DNA of 64,000 nucleotides from Plecoglossus altivelis (GCA_036571765.1 BROE01000002.1:1618344-1682343), one strand, 5' to 3'. Shown: positions 33,071 to 45,281, numbered from the stretch's first letter. Translations and numbers: made by a program. The notes: generated from the letters alone by a model not told the origin.

Positions 33071-34120
33071 TTTCGCGGTGTAAAGGTGATAACCTGCACA
33101 AAGAATGTAGCAATTAGCTGTGTTCGACAAAAGGCTGCGACTGCATGAGACGACCGGGAAGAGTTTTCGTTTGCTGTCGGGGAGGAGTTCATGAATATGG
33201 CGGGCGATAAGCGACATGAAGAACTTGCGAACGGACACTCGCGCGATGTCTACTTCTGGATAAATAACTTAGGTCGCCGCACCGACTTGCGGATAAGTGC
33301 GTCAACGCCATACTTTTAAATACTAATTTTTAATTTATAGTTATAACGTTTTTTGCCCGTTCATAATTTGGAACTTGTAATACGGAGTAAAGAAAATGTC
33401 CGAAAGTTACTTCTCAATTTGAAATTCATGTCCGTATTATTAGTCGGTAATTCATTATTGTCAAAATTCAACATTTATTGTCCTTCAATCTCTTAGCAAA
33501 ATGTAAACTAATTGATTGTCTAAAGGATGCGTTGTATCAGACAAGTTGTTCTCTACATGAGTAGCCCGACATTTAAAAACATTTTATAGTCGGTTGACTG
33601 ATCGCGTTGTCCCCAGTCAAAGGAATAAAAACACGAGGACATCATAAACGTCCACAGGTCTAGCCAGACCAAATAGCCTAATGCGCTTTATTTAATGTCA
33701 GGACGTGGTCCAACTAGACAAACGTAAAAATGAACGCCAATTCCTTTAGATATTCTAGGTTATACTTGATGTTAGGACATATTCAAGTTACTACAGTGCC
33801 ATCAGTTACTCACAGTCATCAAATATTTATACAAAAAAACACCAATCACATTAAAGTTGCCATTCTCCACACTGATTCTGGTTGTGGTCATTGTGTCCTT
33901 TCAATGGTGGTAGAGTACAGCGCAAAAATAACACCTGTCCAATTAATCGTGATGCTCAACGTACAACCATTTGCAGAAAAGTAGTTGGCTGAGAATCATG
34001 ATAGATTTCCACAGTACAAAGTATTAAAACCAATACAATGAAGGTTTTGTATCAGATTGAAAAGGTAACAGTATCAAAAAGTCTCAAACTATACTCAACA
34101 TTACCTATGACGAACTAAAC
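33071..34120. other. 5' flank of gene D and spacer to gene E
   Basis: Includes the likely gene D promoter (33071-33300, GC-rich around GGTCGCCGCACCGAC), but without the ETS-like block of the other paralogues. No other gene seen. Confidence 0.4.
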
Positions 34121-34124
34121 TCTA

Positions 34125-34310
34125 TTTCTGATGAAAAGTTTGGTTACATTGTTGACACTAGTGTTCTGTGTGGCTTCCCTGTAGTCTAATGTTCTTTGGA
34201 AGAACCTCATTATTTTGTGTTCTGTTCTAGAAAACTGTCTCTTGTCCACGTTCCTCCTCCACCAATCTCTGAGCAATGGGCCAGTCTGAAACTACAAGAT
34301 TAGTTTGTCA
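34125..34310 (-). pseudogene. ZNF linker/first-finger relic downstream of gene E
   Basis: Minus-strand reading gives degraded DWPIAQRLVEEE, then NRTQNNEVLPKNIRLQGSHT with stops and a decayed finger start. Equivalent in position and content to 24040-24215 downstream of gene C. Confidence 0.7.
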
Positions 34311-34388
34311 AATGAGACTTACATCTAAATTAGATTAGCCATTTAGATTTACATCTGAAAGATGTTGATCTTAATCATGACCCTCATT

Positions 34389-35741
34389 TTAACACTGATA
34401 TGGTTTCTCTCCTGTATGTATTCTCATGTGTTTAACAAGATTACCTTTGCGAGAACAGCGTTTGTTACATAGGTGACACTGAAACGGTTTTTCTCCTGTG
34501 TGTGTTCTCATGTGTTTATCAAGGTTACCTTTGAGAGCACATTGTTTGTTACATTGTTGACACTGAAAAGGTTTCTCTCCTGTATGTGTTTTCATGTGAT
34601 CAACCAGATTACTTTTGTGAGCAAATTGTTTGTCACATTGTTGACAGTGATATGGTTTCTCTCCTGTATGCGTTCTCATGTGATCAACAAGAACACTTTT
34701 TCGAGCAAATCGTTTGTTACATTGTTGACAATGAAAAGGTCTCTCTCCCGAGTGTGTTCTCACGTGTTTAAGAAGGGCACTTTTGAAAGAAAATTGTTTT
34801 TTACATTCTTGACATTGATGAGGTTTCTCTCCTGTGTGACTTCCCTGTGGTCGATTGTTCATTGGAAGAGCTTCATTGTTATGTGTTCTGTTCTGTAAAA
34901 ACATCGCTCCTCCATGTTCCTCCAATCTCTGAGCTGCAGGACAGTCTGGAGCCACAACAGAGAGGGGCTGAGAGTCACTGCCTGGTTCTGGTGCTGCATA
35001 GTCTTGTACATGAAGCTCTGCTTTGATTTGCTCCTCAGTTGAGTTGCTGGGTAGAGAGTCTCCTTCTCTGTTCTCCACTTTAACAATCTGGTCAAGATGT
35101 GAACATTCAGAGGAGCCCTCCTGATCAGAATCATGTTCCACACTGAGAAAAGTCAAGATGGAGTCTGTGGTTTCAGACTGCAGTCCTTGGAGCTGCTCTT
35201 CCTCCTGATTGGTCCACAGTTCCTGTTCCTCTTTAATCTGTGGGGGCTCAGGGAGAGAGAGATGCTGCACATCTGGAGGAAGAACACAAAAAAGTACCTG
35301 ATGGTAATCATTCTGCAACCTAACATTCTTGACAGCTAAAACATACCAATAGAAATCTGTAGACATTAAGGTGCTCTTAGCAGGCTATAGGTGTTACGGT
35401 GAACCTCCACCCCAAATGGAGGGAATCTGCCTCAGGAAGACTCTGATTGGATCTAAACACTGTCATGAAGAAGGTTTGTCCAGCTACCCCATTCTTCCAT
35501 GGCAATTATTCTAAACACAGTAGATGAAAACATGAATGAATATCAAACCTGTTCTGTGTGACGTCATATGAGTTTGAGGGAGAACGTTCAACAGCTGCTG
35601 TAGCCGTGCATTCTCCTCCTTGGAACGAGAGATTTCGTCTTGGCACTCAGTAAACATGACTTCAACAACCTCGAAAATCTCCAACGCTGCGACTGTTAGT
35701 CTCTCACTTAAAAAAGTTCTGATCATGTTTAATTTAGACAT
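34389..35741 (-). CDS. ZNF gene E: coiled coil plus five fingers, truncated
   Basis: Exons 35549-35741 and 34389-35272 join in phase to give 358 residues. The start MSKLNMIRTFLSERLTVAAL is again an internal ATG 193 bases from the donor, and upstream sequence is broken. The coiled coil is more divergent (RSKEENARLQQLLNVL). The last exon has DVQHLSLPEPPQIKEEQE, VKVENREGDSLPSNSTEEQ, AAPEPGSDSQPL and five fingers with TGEKP-type linkers. The frame ends KPYQC then TAA, at the first cysteine of finger six. Gene C carries further fingers at this point, so E has lost its C-terminal array. Confidence 0.78.
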
Positions 35742-35916
35742 GTTGATGCTATTCAATGTCAAGCCTCTTTGGGAAATCGAAATAATCTGTAAAGAAGTGA
35801 AAATGGAGTCTGTGGTTTCAGACTGAAGTCATTGGAGCTGCTCTTCCTCCTGACTGGTCCACAGCTCCTGTTCCTCTTTATATGTGGCGGTTCAGGGAGA
35901 GAGAGATGCTGCACAT
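35742..35916 (-). pseudogene. Broken IKEEQ module upstream of the gene E start
   Basis: Starts at an acceptor (tccag|ATGTGCAGC). CCACATATAAAGAGG replaces CCACAGATTAAAGAGG, a one-base deletion, and CAATGACTTCAG introduces a stop where paralogues read CAAGGACTGCAG. Confidence 0.75.
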
Positions 35917-36307
35917 CTGGAGGAAGAAGAGGAGACAACAGTTAGATATCAGCTAGATGCCTCATGACAACTGAGCTATATATCTAGTTAGATAGTAGTG
36001 ACTACGCTGACTATGCTCAAGTTAAAGCAAAGAAGTGTGGGATTTGACTAAAGTACAAATAAGTGGCCGTTACTACTGTCTGTGTCACGCGGGTAACTGG
36101 AATTCACCTCATATGGTTACAGGAATATCCTTTTTGATGGCAACCATTTCTGACATTTCTCTCATATATGGGCATATTCGTTTACTTTTAGAAGGCTATA
36201 TTTGCAGTTCCGTTTAATATGTGCAAATGTTTAAATGAGTTTTAATGATTTACACACGTATTGTTGCACACTAACAATATTGAGAGAAATCTATTCCGAT
36301 ATCAAAC

Positions 36308-36420
36308 CTGTTCGGTGTAGCCTGATCTCGCGCTGAATAACTGTAGTGGTCGTATCCTCTCCTTCGTGTGATCAGACTTCTTTGTAGTCTACTCAACAAG
36401 CGTTTTTAAACCCCTCCGAA
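36308..36420 (-). pseudogene. Degenerate first exon of gene E
   Basis: Retains only the end of the module (QREIRLHRT and donor CGAACAG|gtttga), parallel to 28153-28262 upstream of gene C. Confidence 0.65.
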
Positions 36421-36539
36421 AATCACCAGCGCTATATTGCTCACGTCTCAAGGATACATTTAGGCATTTTCGAACTTTGCTCAACGGAGTTGACCCTTAA
36501 TATTCTTCAATAGCTACTATGCAAGCTACTTCAATAGCT

Positions 36540-36592
36540 AGTTTTGCCGTTTCCGGTACGTAGGCCAATTCATGCCGGAAATAAACAACATC
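36540..36592 (-). promoter_or_regulatory. Promoter-like block of gene E
   Basis: GCCGTTTCCGGTACGTAGGCC and CATGCCGGAAATAAAC. TTTCCGGTACGTAG is nearly identical to the block upstream of gene C. Confidence 0.4.
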
Positions 36593-36844
36593 AAGACTTA
36601 CCAGTGATTATTGTTCCCTTCGTATACGTAACTGCATTTATATCTCATTGTATTGAACCCAATACAACTTCTTGCCTTATTTATTGCGCATGTCCATACT
36701 CTCACCTCTATTTTTAAAAGTGAAAATAGAGTATAGACATTCCCTAATGTTATGTGTACATTGGATAAATCACCTAGCTGTTTATAGTTTCTGATCAAAC
36801 TCCAGACCAAAGTAACAGCTATTAATAAACGAGGGCTCATAATC

Positions 36845-37813
36845 TTAAATAAAACTTTATTGGCATGTCTTCATCTTGGAGAACAGAACCACAGAACCTC
36901 AGTGCTAACAGTTCTAGAACTTCTTTCCAGTTCAACATACAAATCATAATGAAAAAATAAAGATTTTATTAAATCAAATATTAATCAAATGAACACACAA
37001 CAACAAACTAAAATTTGACAATTACATTGCACATAGATATACGTTTTTTTTCCTTCTTTAACGATTAAAAAACAGAGGTTGTCCAGTAACATTAGTTACA
37101 AACAAATACACTAGCCCTTTACCATGGACAGAGAAGCAGTTTGAACTCAGGCTGGTAGATATTCACCTGCAGAAAGGACACCAGCATTGCTATCATGGTA
37201 AACAAACAGACAAGCAAGACAAATTATTAACCTTAACAAATCGAAAACTTAAAGATCGATATCTTCCATTCACAACGTTTGTCTTAGTCTGGCCTTTAAT
37301 TTGGAGAGAACAAGTTTGAACAACACAGCTTAAGATGCACTGAGAGAAGCGCATGGAACAGATGGTAGGGTTAGAAGGCCACTGTTGTGAAGAACCGTTT
37401 TAAATACAAGTGTTTCAAGCCAACGAATACGATCTGATTGGCACAACAGTTAGTCAACAGGAAGTGACACAGGCAGCACCGCTACTGATTGGTTGACGAA
37501 AAGACATTTGTCCTTAACTCTGCCTCTAGCAACGCACCCTGCCCCATCGCCTTCTTGTTCGCACATTCACCTCATCAACAAAAGATGGGGAGGAAGAGCG
37601 ACAGAGAGAGCGATTGTGAGCGAGGTAGAGAGACACAGAGTAAGTGTGAAAGAGAGAGTGTGTGACAGAGAGGTAGAAAGAGAGTAGCTCTACAGATGAT
37701 CCACACAGCCGGTCAGAAGACAACCGAGGTCTCAGTTTGACCTGGCAAAACGTTGCTGCAGACTCTGTCATCGTCTTGCCAACTGCGTGTCAGATGGGGT
37801 GCGTGTCAGACAG

Positions 37814-37844
<31 letters not shown>

Positions 37845-38123
37845 CAGACAGCGTGTGTGTGTGTGTGTCAGATGGGGTGTGTGTGTGTGTGTGTCAGATG
37901 GGGTGTGTGTGTGTGTGTGCGCGGGAGAGTGGGTGTGTCAGATGGCATGTGTGTGTGTGTGTGTGTGTCAGATGGCATGTGTGTCTGAGAGTGAGTGTGT
38001 CAGATGGCGTGCGTGTTTGTGTGTGTGCGAGAGTGAGTGTGTCAGATGGCGTGCGTGTTTGTGCGTGAGTGTGTCAGATGGCGTGTGTGTGTGTGTCAGA
38101 TGGCGTGTGTGTGTGTGTGCGTG
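36845..38123 (-). other. BFAR 3' UTR and flank
   Basis: Between the BFAR stop (38124-38126) and the gene E promoter. A minus-strand AATAAA lies at 36856-36861, a plausible poly(A) signal for BFAR. The region 37818-38120 is (GT)n with GTCAGATGG interruptions and directly follows the stop codon. Confidence 0.45.
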
Positions 38124-41100
38124 TCAGATGGCGTGTGTGTCCGGGTGCAGAAACTGCTGAACCACCAGGTCTATGTTGATGATGACGTTGAAGTAGAGGC
38201 CCCAGTAGAACATGCAGTTGCAGATGAAGCGTGGCGTGGCAGGCCACAGCAAGGCAAAGGCCAGGCCCTGAGACAGCATCCTCCACAGGTGAGTCCACAT
38301 ATGTCTGGGAAGAGCCCTGTAGGAACACAGCGCTGCTCACACACTGGGGGAGGGGTCTATGCCTGTGAGTTAGTGTCTGTGTGTGTGTGTCTGTGTGTGT
38401 GTGTGTCTGTGTGTCTGTGTATCTTTGTCTGTAATTCTATGTGTGTGTTTACGCGTGTCTGTGTGTGTATGTCCATGTGTACGTGTATTTGTGTCTGTGT
38501 GTGTATGTCTATGTGTACATGCATTTGTGTGTGTATGTCCATGTGTGTGTGTGAGTGTGTGTACGTGTATTTGTGTCTGTGTGTGTATGTCCGTGTGTGT
38601 GTGTGTGTATGCCCATGTGTGTGTGTGTGTGTACCTGATCATGGCACGGTTCCACAGTCGGTACAGGGAGCATCCCTCCAGGACAGACAGCAACATGGCG
38701 TTCACGATGATAAAGCGAGACGTCCAGTAGTGCACCGACAGCCAATCCCACGCAAACTCAGCGATCAGCTGGTACGGAAGCAGGAAGTACTTCACCAGAA
38801 ACTCCGTCCACTGGCTCCAGCTAGGTTGTACCTTTGAAGCAGGAAACCAGTAAGATCACGTAGGAACCCAAGTCACATGTCTGTACTTATGTAGCACCGT
38901 GGCTCTGTGAGGCACGACATTTCGTTCCCCTGTATGCCCCCGCATGTAGCGGAACGACAATAAAGCACAACTTGAACTTGATTTCCAAGTCATTAAAGTA
39001 GCAGTCGCTTTAAAACAGCGACTTGTCAATAGAGCACTTAGAAAGAACAGAACAAAAAGGAACTGAAGTGTTTAGTTCTAACAGTAATTCACTGTTCAGA
39101 ATGAAAGAACGATCTGTGTTCACCTGACATCTCACAGTCACCTGCCAGGCACGGTGTCTACAGCTTACTGGTACCTGTTTGTCGTGGCTCTCCCCCATTG
39201 GCTGGCTGGTGTGTGAGAAGGCGGGGCAGCAGGTGTGCAGGAAGGGCAGGAAGGAATCCATGTAGTCAAACATGTAGAGGTAGAGGAGGGTGAGGCGGGG
39301 AGAGCTCTTCAGAGCGTATAGCAGGAACAAAGATTTACCTGCGTTCACTGCCTGAGTACACACGCACGCACGCACACACACACACACACACACGCACACA
39401 CACACACACACACGCACACACACACACACACAGTTATTATTCTGTCGGTGTGGTGGTGTGTCTGTGTGGTGGTGTGTTGGTGTATTGGTCTGTTGGTGTG
39501 TCAGTGTGTCTGTGGTGGCCACAGACACACACGCGCATACACGCACACACGCACGCACACAAAGTTATTATTCTGTCTGTACCTATCCACCCTTGCGAGC
39601 CAGTGGACGAGGGACACCACAGGGGGGGAAACGAGGATCAGTTTGGAAGGGAGTGATGACCAGATCAGAGATAACAGGAGCTGACAGTGGGAGAAGCTCC
39701 GCTCCCTCACCTTGTACTCCCAGAGGTTCTGTGGAGGTTTTCCTCCCAGGGCTCTAACCCTCTCCAGCTCCAGAAGCAGGGCCCTCCTGTGGGCCTGGCT
39801 CTCTATGCTGTAGGGGGGCAGGGCCAGCTCCTCGTCAGCCAGCATCAGCAACAACCTGCACACAGACACCGATACATGACCACAGCACCACCACTACACT
39901 GATACATGACCACTACACCACCACATGACCACTACATGACCCATACATGACCACTACATGACCCCTACATGACCACAACACCGCTACAACACTGATACAT
40001 GACCACTACACAGACACATGACCACTACATGACCCATACATGACCACTACATGACCACAGCACCACCACTACACCGATACATGACCACAGCACCACCACT
40101 ACACTGATACATGACCACAGCACCACCACTACACCGATACATGACCACTACACCACCACATGACCACTACATGACCTATTCATGACCACAACACCGCTAC
40201 AACACTGATACATGACCACTACACAGACACATGACCACTACATGACCCATACATGACCACTACATGACCACAGCACCACCACTACACTGATACATGACCA
40301 CTACACCACTGCTACATGACCACTACATGACCTCATCACCACTACATCACGTGATTGGGATGTGTCTGACCTCCCGTTGACGTCAGCCTTCAGGAAGCGC
40401 TGTGTTGAGCTGAGCCAGGGTCCAGCTGCTGCATCCACTGCTCCACCTTCCTCAGGCTCCACCTGAGATCGCCTTCAGCAACAGCTCCTCCCCTCCCCAC
40501 TGCTCCAGTTGGTAGCCAGCAACAGCACCTGGACGATACGGCACACACGACACACGTTTTGGGATATCTCTNNNNNNNNNNNNNNNNNNNNNNNNNNNNN
40601 NNNNNNNNNNNNNNNNNNNNNNNNNNNNNNNNNNNNNNNNNNNNNNNNNNNNNNNNNNNNNNNNNNNNNNNNNNNNNNNNNNNNNNNNNNNNNNNNNNNN
40701 NNNNNNNNNNNNNNNNNNNNNNNNNNNNNNNNNNNNNNNNNNNNNNNNNNGAGGAGAATCACACACATCATACACACACACCCACAACGGACAGTTCAAC
40801 AACTTGTTCGACACAAGTGCATGCACACACACACACAAGTGCATGCACACACACACACAAGTGCATGCACACATATATGCACTCACTCACTCACTCAATG
40901 ACTCACTGAGTCTCTAGATACACACTCACTAGCTGACTCACTCATTGATTCAGTGAATCTCCAGGTACTCACTCACTCACTCACTCACTCAGTGAGTCTT
41001 TAGGTACACACTCACTCACTCACTCACTCACTCACTCACTCTTTAGGTACACACTCACTTACAGCTACACATGAGAGTGCAGTGAGGACTCCAGAGAAGA

Positions 41101-41165
41101 AACCCCAGGGTCCTCTACGTTGGCTGCTTCTGGTGATGCTTCTGGACACCTGCTCCTCTCCATAC

Positions 41166-41223
<58 letters not shown>

Positions 41224-42470
41224 ACACACACACAACACACACCACCCACACACACACACCACACAACACACACACACAACACACACACACAGCTTACCAT
41301 ACCTGCATACCCTACGTGTGTGAGCGTGCGTGCGCATGTGTGCGCGTGCATGCATGTTTGTGTGTGTGTGTGTATGCATGCGCATGTGTGTATGTGTGTG
41401 TGTGTGTGTGTCCATGTTTACCTCTGGAAGGCCAGGAGACTGTGGCAGATCTTGGGGTTGTTCTGTATCTCTGCTCGTCTCCTCTCCACCACCTCAGAGA
41501 ACAGCTTGTCAGCTGCGTCCCTGAGAGACGACAAGGAGAGGAGGGGAAGTAGGGTTGGGATGTGTAGTGTGTGTGTGTAGGGTGTGTAGGGAGGTGTAGT
41601 GTGTGTGTGTGTGTAGTGTTTGTGTGTGTGTAGGGTGTGTAGGGATGTGTAGTGTGTGTGTAGTGTGTTGGGATTTGTAGTGTGTGTGCAAGGTGCGTAC
41701 TGGTCGTGTAGTGTGTGTGTGTAGGGTGTGTTGGGATGTGTAGTGTGTGTGTGTGTAGGGTGTGTTGGGACAATTGTTGCCATGCAAAGACATGCATCCA
41801 GACAGCATGTCATCGATCAAAGTCGAGGAACGAGTCTGTCTCAACGAGCCTCGGCTGCACGGGTAACCCGCGTTCTGCCGGCAGGAAGAGAGACCTCCAC
41901 TGTGAGCTAACGTAGCCCCAGAGGCAGGAAGTTGACCTACCTCAACAGGATGTTGATTTTAGGGAAGCCCTCCCACTTCTCACAGCATTCGGGACACTCC
42001 GTCTTGCGTGAGGAATCCCACCAAAGCGCCAGGCAGTGCCTGCAGAAGCTGTGCCCACACGTCAGGGTGGTGGGGTTCACCAGGATGTCATAGCAACAGT
42101 GGCACGACAACTCGCACTCCGAGAGGGCCAGGTAAGGGGAGTGAGGGGAGGCGGGAGGGGGGGAGGAGGTGAGGCGAAGTGGGGGGAGGAGGGAGCGCAC
42201 GGGGGTGGGGGGGTGGGGAAGGGGGGAGGGAGGAGAAGGCGAGGGGGAGGGAGGGAGGGAGGGGGGAGGCGAGGAGAGGCGAGGGGAGGGAGGAGAGGCG
42301 AGGGGGGGAGGCGAGGAGAGGCGAGTGGGGGATGTGAGGGATCTTCGAGGGGTCGGCGTTAGGTTGCTTGTATCTCCCGCGGAGCCCGGTAAAGACTCCT
42401 GCCTTTTTCTGCAGCGCTGAGTCCCCGTCTTCGGTATCTCGGGATGGTTGTTGTGGTTCTCACACCCCAT
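38124..42470 (-). CDS. bfar: BFAR, bifunctional apoptosis regulator
   Basis: ER-membrane RING E3 ligase and apoptosis regulator. Exons: 41941-42470, 41422-41520, 41063-41165, 40371-40528, 39711-39855, 39175-39351, 38635-38831, 38124-38316. The RING reads CHCCYDILVNPTTLTCGHSF, CRHCLALWW and CPECCEKWEGFPKINILLR. Next come FFSGVLTALSCVA (first membrane segment), a SAM-like region (PPYSIESQAHRRALLLELER, PPQNLWEYK), SLFLLYALKSSPRLTLLYLY, LLPYQLIAEFAWDWLSVHYW, and the last segments FICNCMFYWGLYFNVIINID ending HPDTHAI. The total is 533 codons against 450 in human BFAR. The excess is an N-terminal Pro/Ser-rich run; the start at 42470 (MGCENHNNHPE) is tentative. Exon 40371-40528 appears to lack three single bases. 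Confidence 0.92.
38370..38632. repeat. GT-rich microsatellite in a BFAR intron
   Basis: Irregular TGTGTGTCTGTG and GTGTATGTCC repeats between the last two BFAR exons. The Cys/Val-rich and His/Thr-rich frames here are artefacts. Confidence 0.85.
38884..38985 (+). repeat. Dispersed repeat family A, partial, opposite orientation
   Basis: TGTAGCACCGTGGCTCTGTGAGGCACGACATTTCGTTC to ATGTAGCGGAACGACAATAAAGCACAACTTGAACTTGA is the reverse complement of the start of the copy at 32345. Confidence 0.78.
39358..39570. repeat. AC and GT microsatellites in a BFAR intron
   Basis: (AC)n with GC interruptions at 39358-39433, then GTGTTGGTGTGTC-type repeats and another (AC)n run. No coding content. Confidence 0.85.
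39880..40345. repeat. ACATGACCACTAC minisatellite
   Basis: Irregular 12-30 bp units built from GATACATGACCACAGCACCA and CCACTACATGACC fill a BFAR intron. Confidence 0.88.
40572..40750. other. Assembly gap (179 N)
   Basis: Run of N in the BFAR intron between exons 41063-41165 and 40371-40528. Both neighbouring exons are present, so no coding sequence need be missing. Confidence 0.98.
40880..41060. repeat. ACTC tetranucleotide repeats
   Basis: CACTCACTCACTCA arrays interrupted by TCTTTAGGTACACACT, in a BFAR intron. Confidence 0.85.
41167..41415. repeat. AC then GT microsatellites
   Basis: (AC)n from 41167 to about 41292 and (TG)n from 41318 to 41411, in the intron between BFAR exons 41422-41520 and 41063-41165. 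Confidence 0.9.
41555..41770. repeat. GTGTGTAGGGTGTGTTGGGATGTGTAGT minisatellite
   Basis: Irregular units fill the first coding intron of BFAR. Confidence 0.85.
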
Positions 42471-44846
42471 CGCTCTTGATGGCAGATGCCCTGGAGGGGG
42501 GAGGGAGGTTGGGGGCAGGGGAATGGGAGAGAGAGGCCGACAGTTCTGGTCGGGGTGCGTGGGGCGGGTGGATGGCACTACATCGTAAACAGAGAGATAA
42601 GAGCGCGTACACATTGTCGCCGTATTCTCCCCGCCATAAACGCTCTTGAAGTCATACGCGCAGTTTAGCTCTACTGTCAGCATAGACAATCTGTAGACAT
42701 TTGTTGACAACCATTTGTCACGTTTGATCCGCCGAAGAGGTAACGAAGAGAAGGGGAACGCCTCCAGGCGCAAGCGCGGTCAGACTCGGGCCGAAGACGG
42801 GCGGTTATCTAGGGCTGACGCTGCTATGGGTACAAAGCGTCATACGCCCATCTGATAAGCTGCCAACTCACAATGGAAGATGTCGTACACGCTCACCCTT
42901 ACTGGAGCATTTGTCGTGAAGGTAACACAAGGAATAATACCACGCAAGTCTCATCTTTACCGCTGTTTCAATGACAACAGCTAGCTAGCCACTTATAGGA
43001 TTTTCGCCTAACTGGCTTATTATTCAGCTAGTAGCTAGCTAGCTAACCAGGAAGTACGTTCACAATTTGCACAGGCAAACGTCCAGAACCATTACGTATG
43101 ACACTGTTTCTTGACCTACACTACAAAAATTGAAGGAATATCCAGTAACGTTTTGATTGTTAATAATCGTTTCGTATGTGTACAAAGCAGCTAGTTATAT
43201 GACTATGAATATGAGATTGTAATGTTGAATAAAGCAGCTAGCTAGCTCAAGTCGTGACGTTACGCCTCCTTACAACTTTGCTAGCTCCAACTAATTCGGT
43301 TAATCTTACTGTACTGTACAGTACCTGAGGAAGAATGGTAGTCAAAGCAACTGGACAATCATATCACAGCGTCAGGAGAGACAAATGTCCCGGTTCTTAT
43401 TTCAAGTTCAGTTATGGTCGATAGCTGGTAAGATCATCATTCTTGTCTTGCATCAACTTTCTAAGGACTTGCAGGTAAGCTAACAGCTAGCTAGTCCTGA
43501 ATCCATTTTAACGAAACTCTTACGCCACTCGCTTAGCTGCCCCGCTCCTCATTGGCTACACTAAACATGTAAAGTCGTATGATTGGTGAGATCAGTTCAT
43601 CGACATCAGTGAAAATATAATTTTGCACACGCTTAAGATCGGAGACGAAGACAGAAAGATACGTTTTTCCCCTTTTTATGTTTTGGAAGAACATTTGATA
43701 TCAATTTGTAACCTAGGTGAGCGGGGTTTGCCAGTTAAAAGAAGGAAGTAGCGGGTAAATACAAACTCCGCTTCGTCGGGCTACCCTAGTTTATACATCG
43801 TTTAAACACATTTCTCTCGTCATCATCCACACACAGTCAGACAGTAGTAGCTGTGAATGACTTCTCCGGTAACCTTAACTTAAGACTATTTTATGATTGT
43901 GTACTTTCGGTTTTATGTATATATATTGGTACGTATATTTATGAGTTTCAAGTATGACAATAGGCGTTAATCATTCTTGATCAAAGACTTCACTTGTTAC
44001 TATCTGCCTTCAACTCGTTTTGTCTACCCATGAAAGAAGACTGAAAACAGGCAAGTCCGATTTTGCTTTGACAGCGAAGTTTGACAATATTTCATTTTAC
44101 TGGTGTCATTCGATTTAACTGACATATTTGTCCGTTTAAATGGTGTGGATTTGCATTCAATGTTAAACCAACAGCACTGAATGCACTGGTCAGTTAAACC
44201 AAACACGTTGTTAGCAAAGGCTTGTAAACTTGCTAACGCTAGCAGAACTAGTATGTTTCAAACTAGCTGATGTCAGACAATTTTGAACGCAGTTAACCTA
44301 AACGTGTGCACGAGATAGCTTGCTAGTATTGTATCCACGTCTCTCAGGTCTTACGTCAGTGTCAGTCGCGATCCGCGATATTGTAGCGACAGGTCACGCT
44401 ATTGGCTGTCAGCCCGTGGTGATTATCATACAGGTTGTGAAACTGTTAATGTTCATGTCTTTTAATTGTGTGTGATGTTCTGTACGTGTTTTGATTATTG
44501 TTGTGTTAAATGCGTAAGAGTTTAGGCCATTTAATATATTGGGGACAGTTAAGGAATGGCATCGTGACCTAGTTGGAAATCGAATTGGATCATCTATCGT
44601 CTGATCTTGCGTAAGAAGCGTATGTTGAAGGTTAATAAGTAAAAGATTTAGGGTCATACGGTTCATGAGAAAAAGATTCGCTTCGCCATAAGCAATGTGA
44701 CGTGTGTTTCTCACTATAGCTTGTTACAATAAACGTCAGCTTGTAGGCTGTTATATATGTCCAATGTAGGTTTTATGCAGCGTAAAGGTCCTTGTTATCC
44801 TTTAATTTTTACCAAAATGCATTTGTCAGTCAGATTATCACTAAGT
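42471..44846. other. BFAR upstream region and spacer to gene F
   Basis: Likely BFAR promoter and 5' UTR at about 42471-42870, then AT-rich sequence with CTAGCTAG-type stretches. No gene recognised with confidence. ATG at 42873 followed by 46 open bases and a GAAG|gtaaca donor could be an upstream exon of a plus-strand gene, unproven. Confidence 0.35.
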
Positions 44847-45054
44847 CAGTGGTTCTTAACCTGGGTTTGATTGAACCCCAGGGGCTCGTTGAGTCAGTCT
44901 CAGGGGTTCGGCAGAGGTCAAGACACACACCAGACTCGTATGATTATAATAATTTGAATAAATCATGTTTTAGTTTTCCAATTAAGAAGAGTTGGGTGAA
45001 TGCGTGTATGAAACTGGTGGGGTTCAGTACCTCCAACAAGGTTAAGAACAACTG
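44847..45054. mobile_element. hAT-type MITE (CAGTGGTTCTTAACCT family)
   Basis: About 208 bp with ends CAGTGGTTCTTAACCTGG and AAGGTTAAGAACAACTG. Flanked by 8-bp CACTAAGT (44839-44846) and CTCTAAGT (45055-45062), one mismatch. A different family from the CAGGGGTCTCC elements. Confidence 0.82.
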
Positions 45055-45281
45055 CTCTAAGTCTTTACCCTCTTAATCGGTCTTAAGAAAATGCCGACTT
45101 TTGTTTAATTTTATATTTTAATGTGAGCGTAGTGCTCAATCACATCTTTTCTACTGTTCTCTGTTGGAAGACAGGAGTCAACTGTGTTCTCTGCCCTGTA
45201 ACTTCAGCAGCTAGAGCTGGGTGGGGGGGCAGATGCCATGCTTTGGAAAACAACGACTAACTGGGGGACATTCTAAGAATC

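Noticed and set aside
42873..42921. Possible tiny plus-strand exon MEDVVHAHPYWSICRE upstream of gene F
   Set aside because: Has a donor, but no matching acceptor and phase could be tied to gene F, and it overlaps the likely BFAR promoter.
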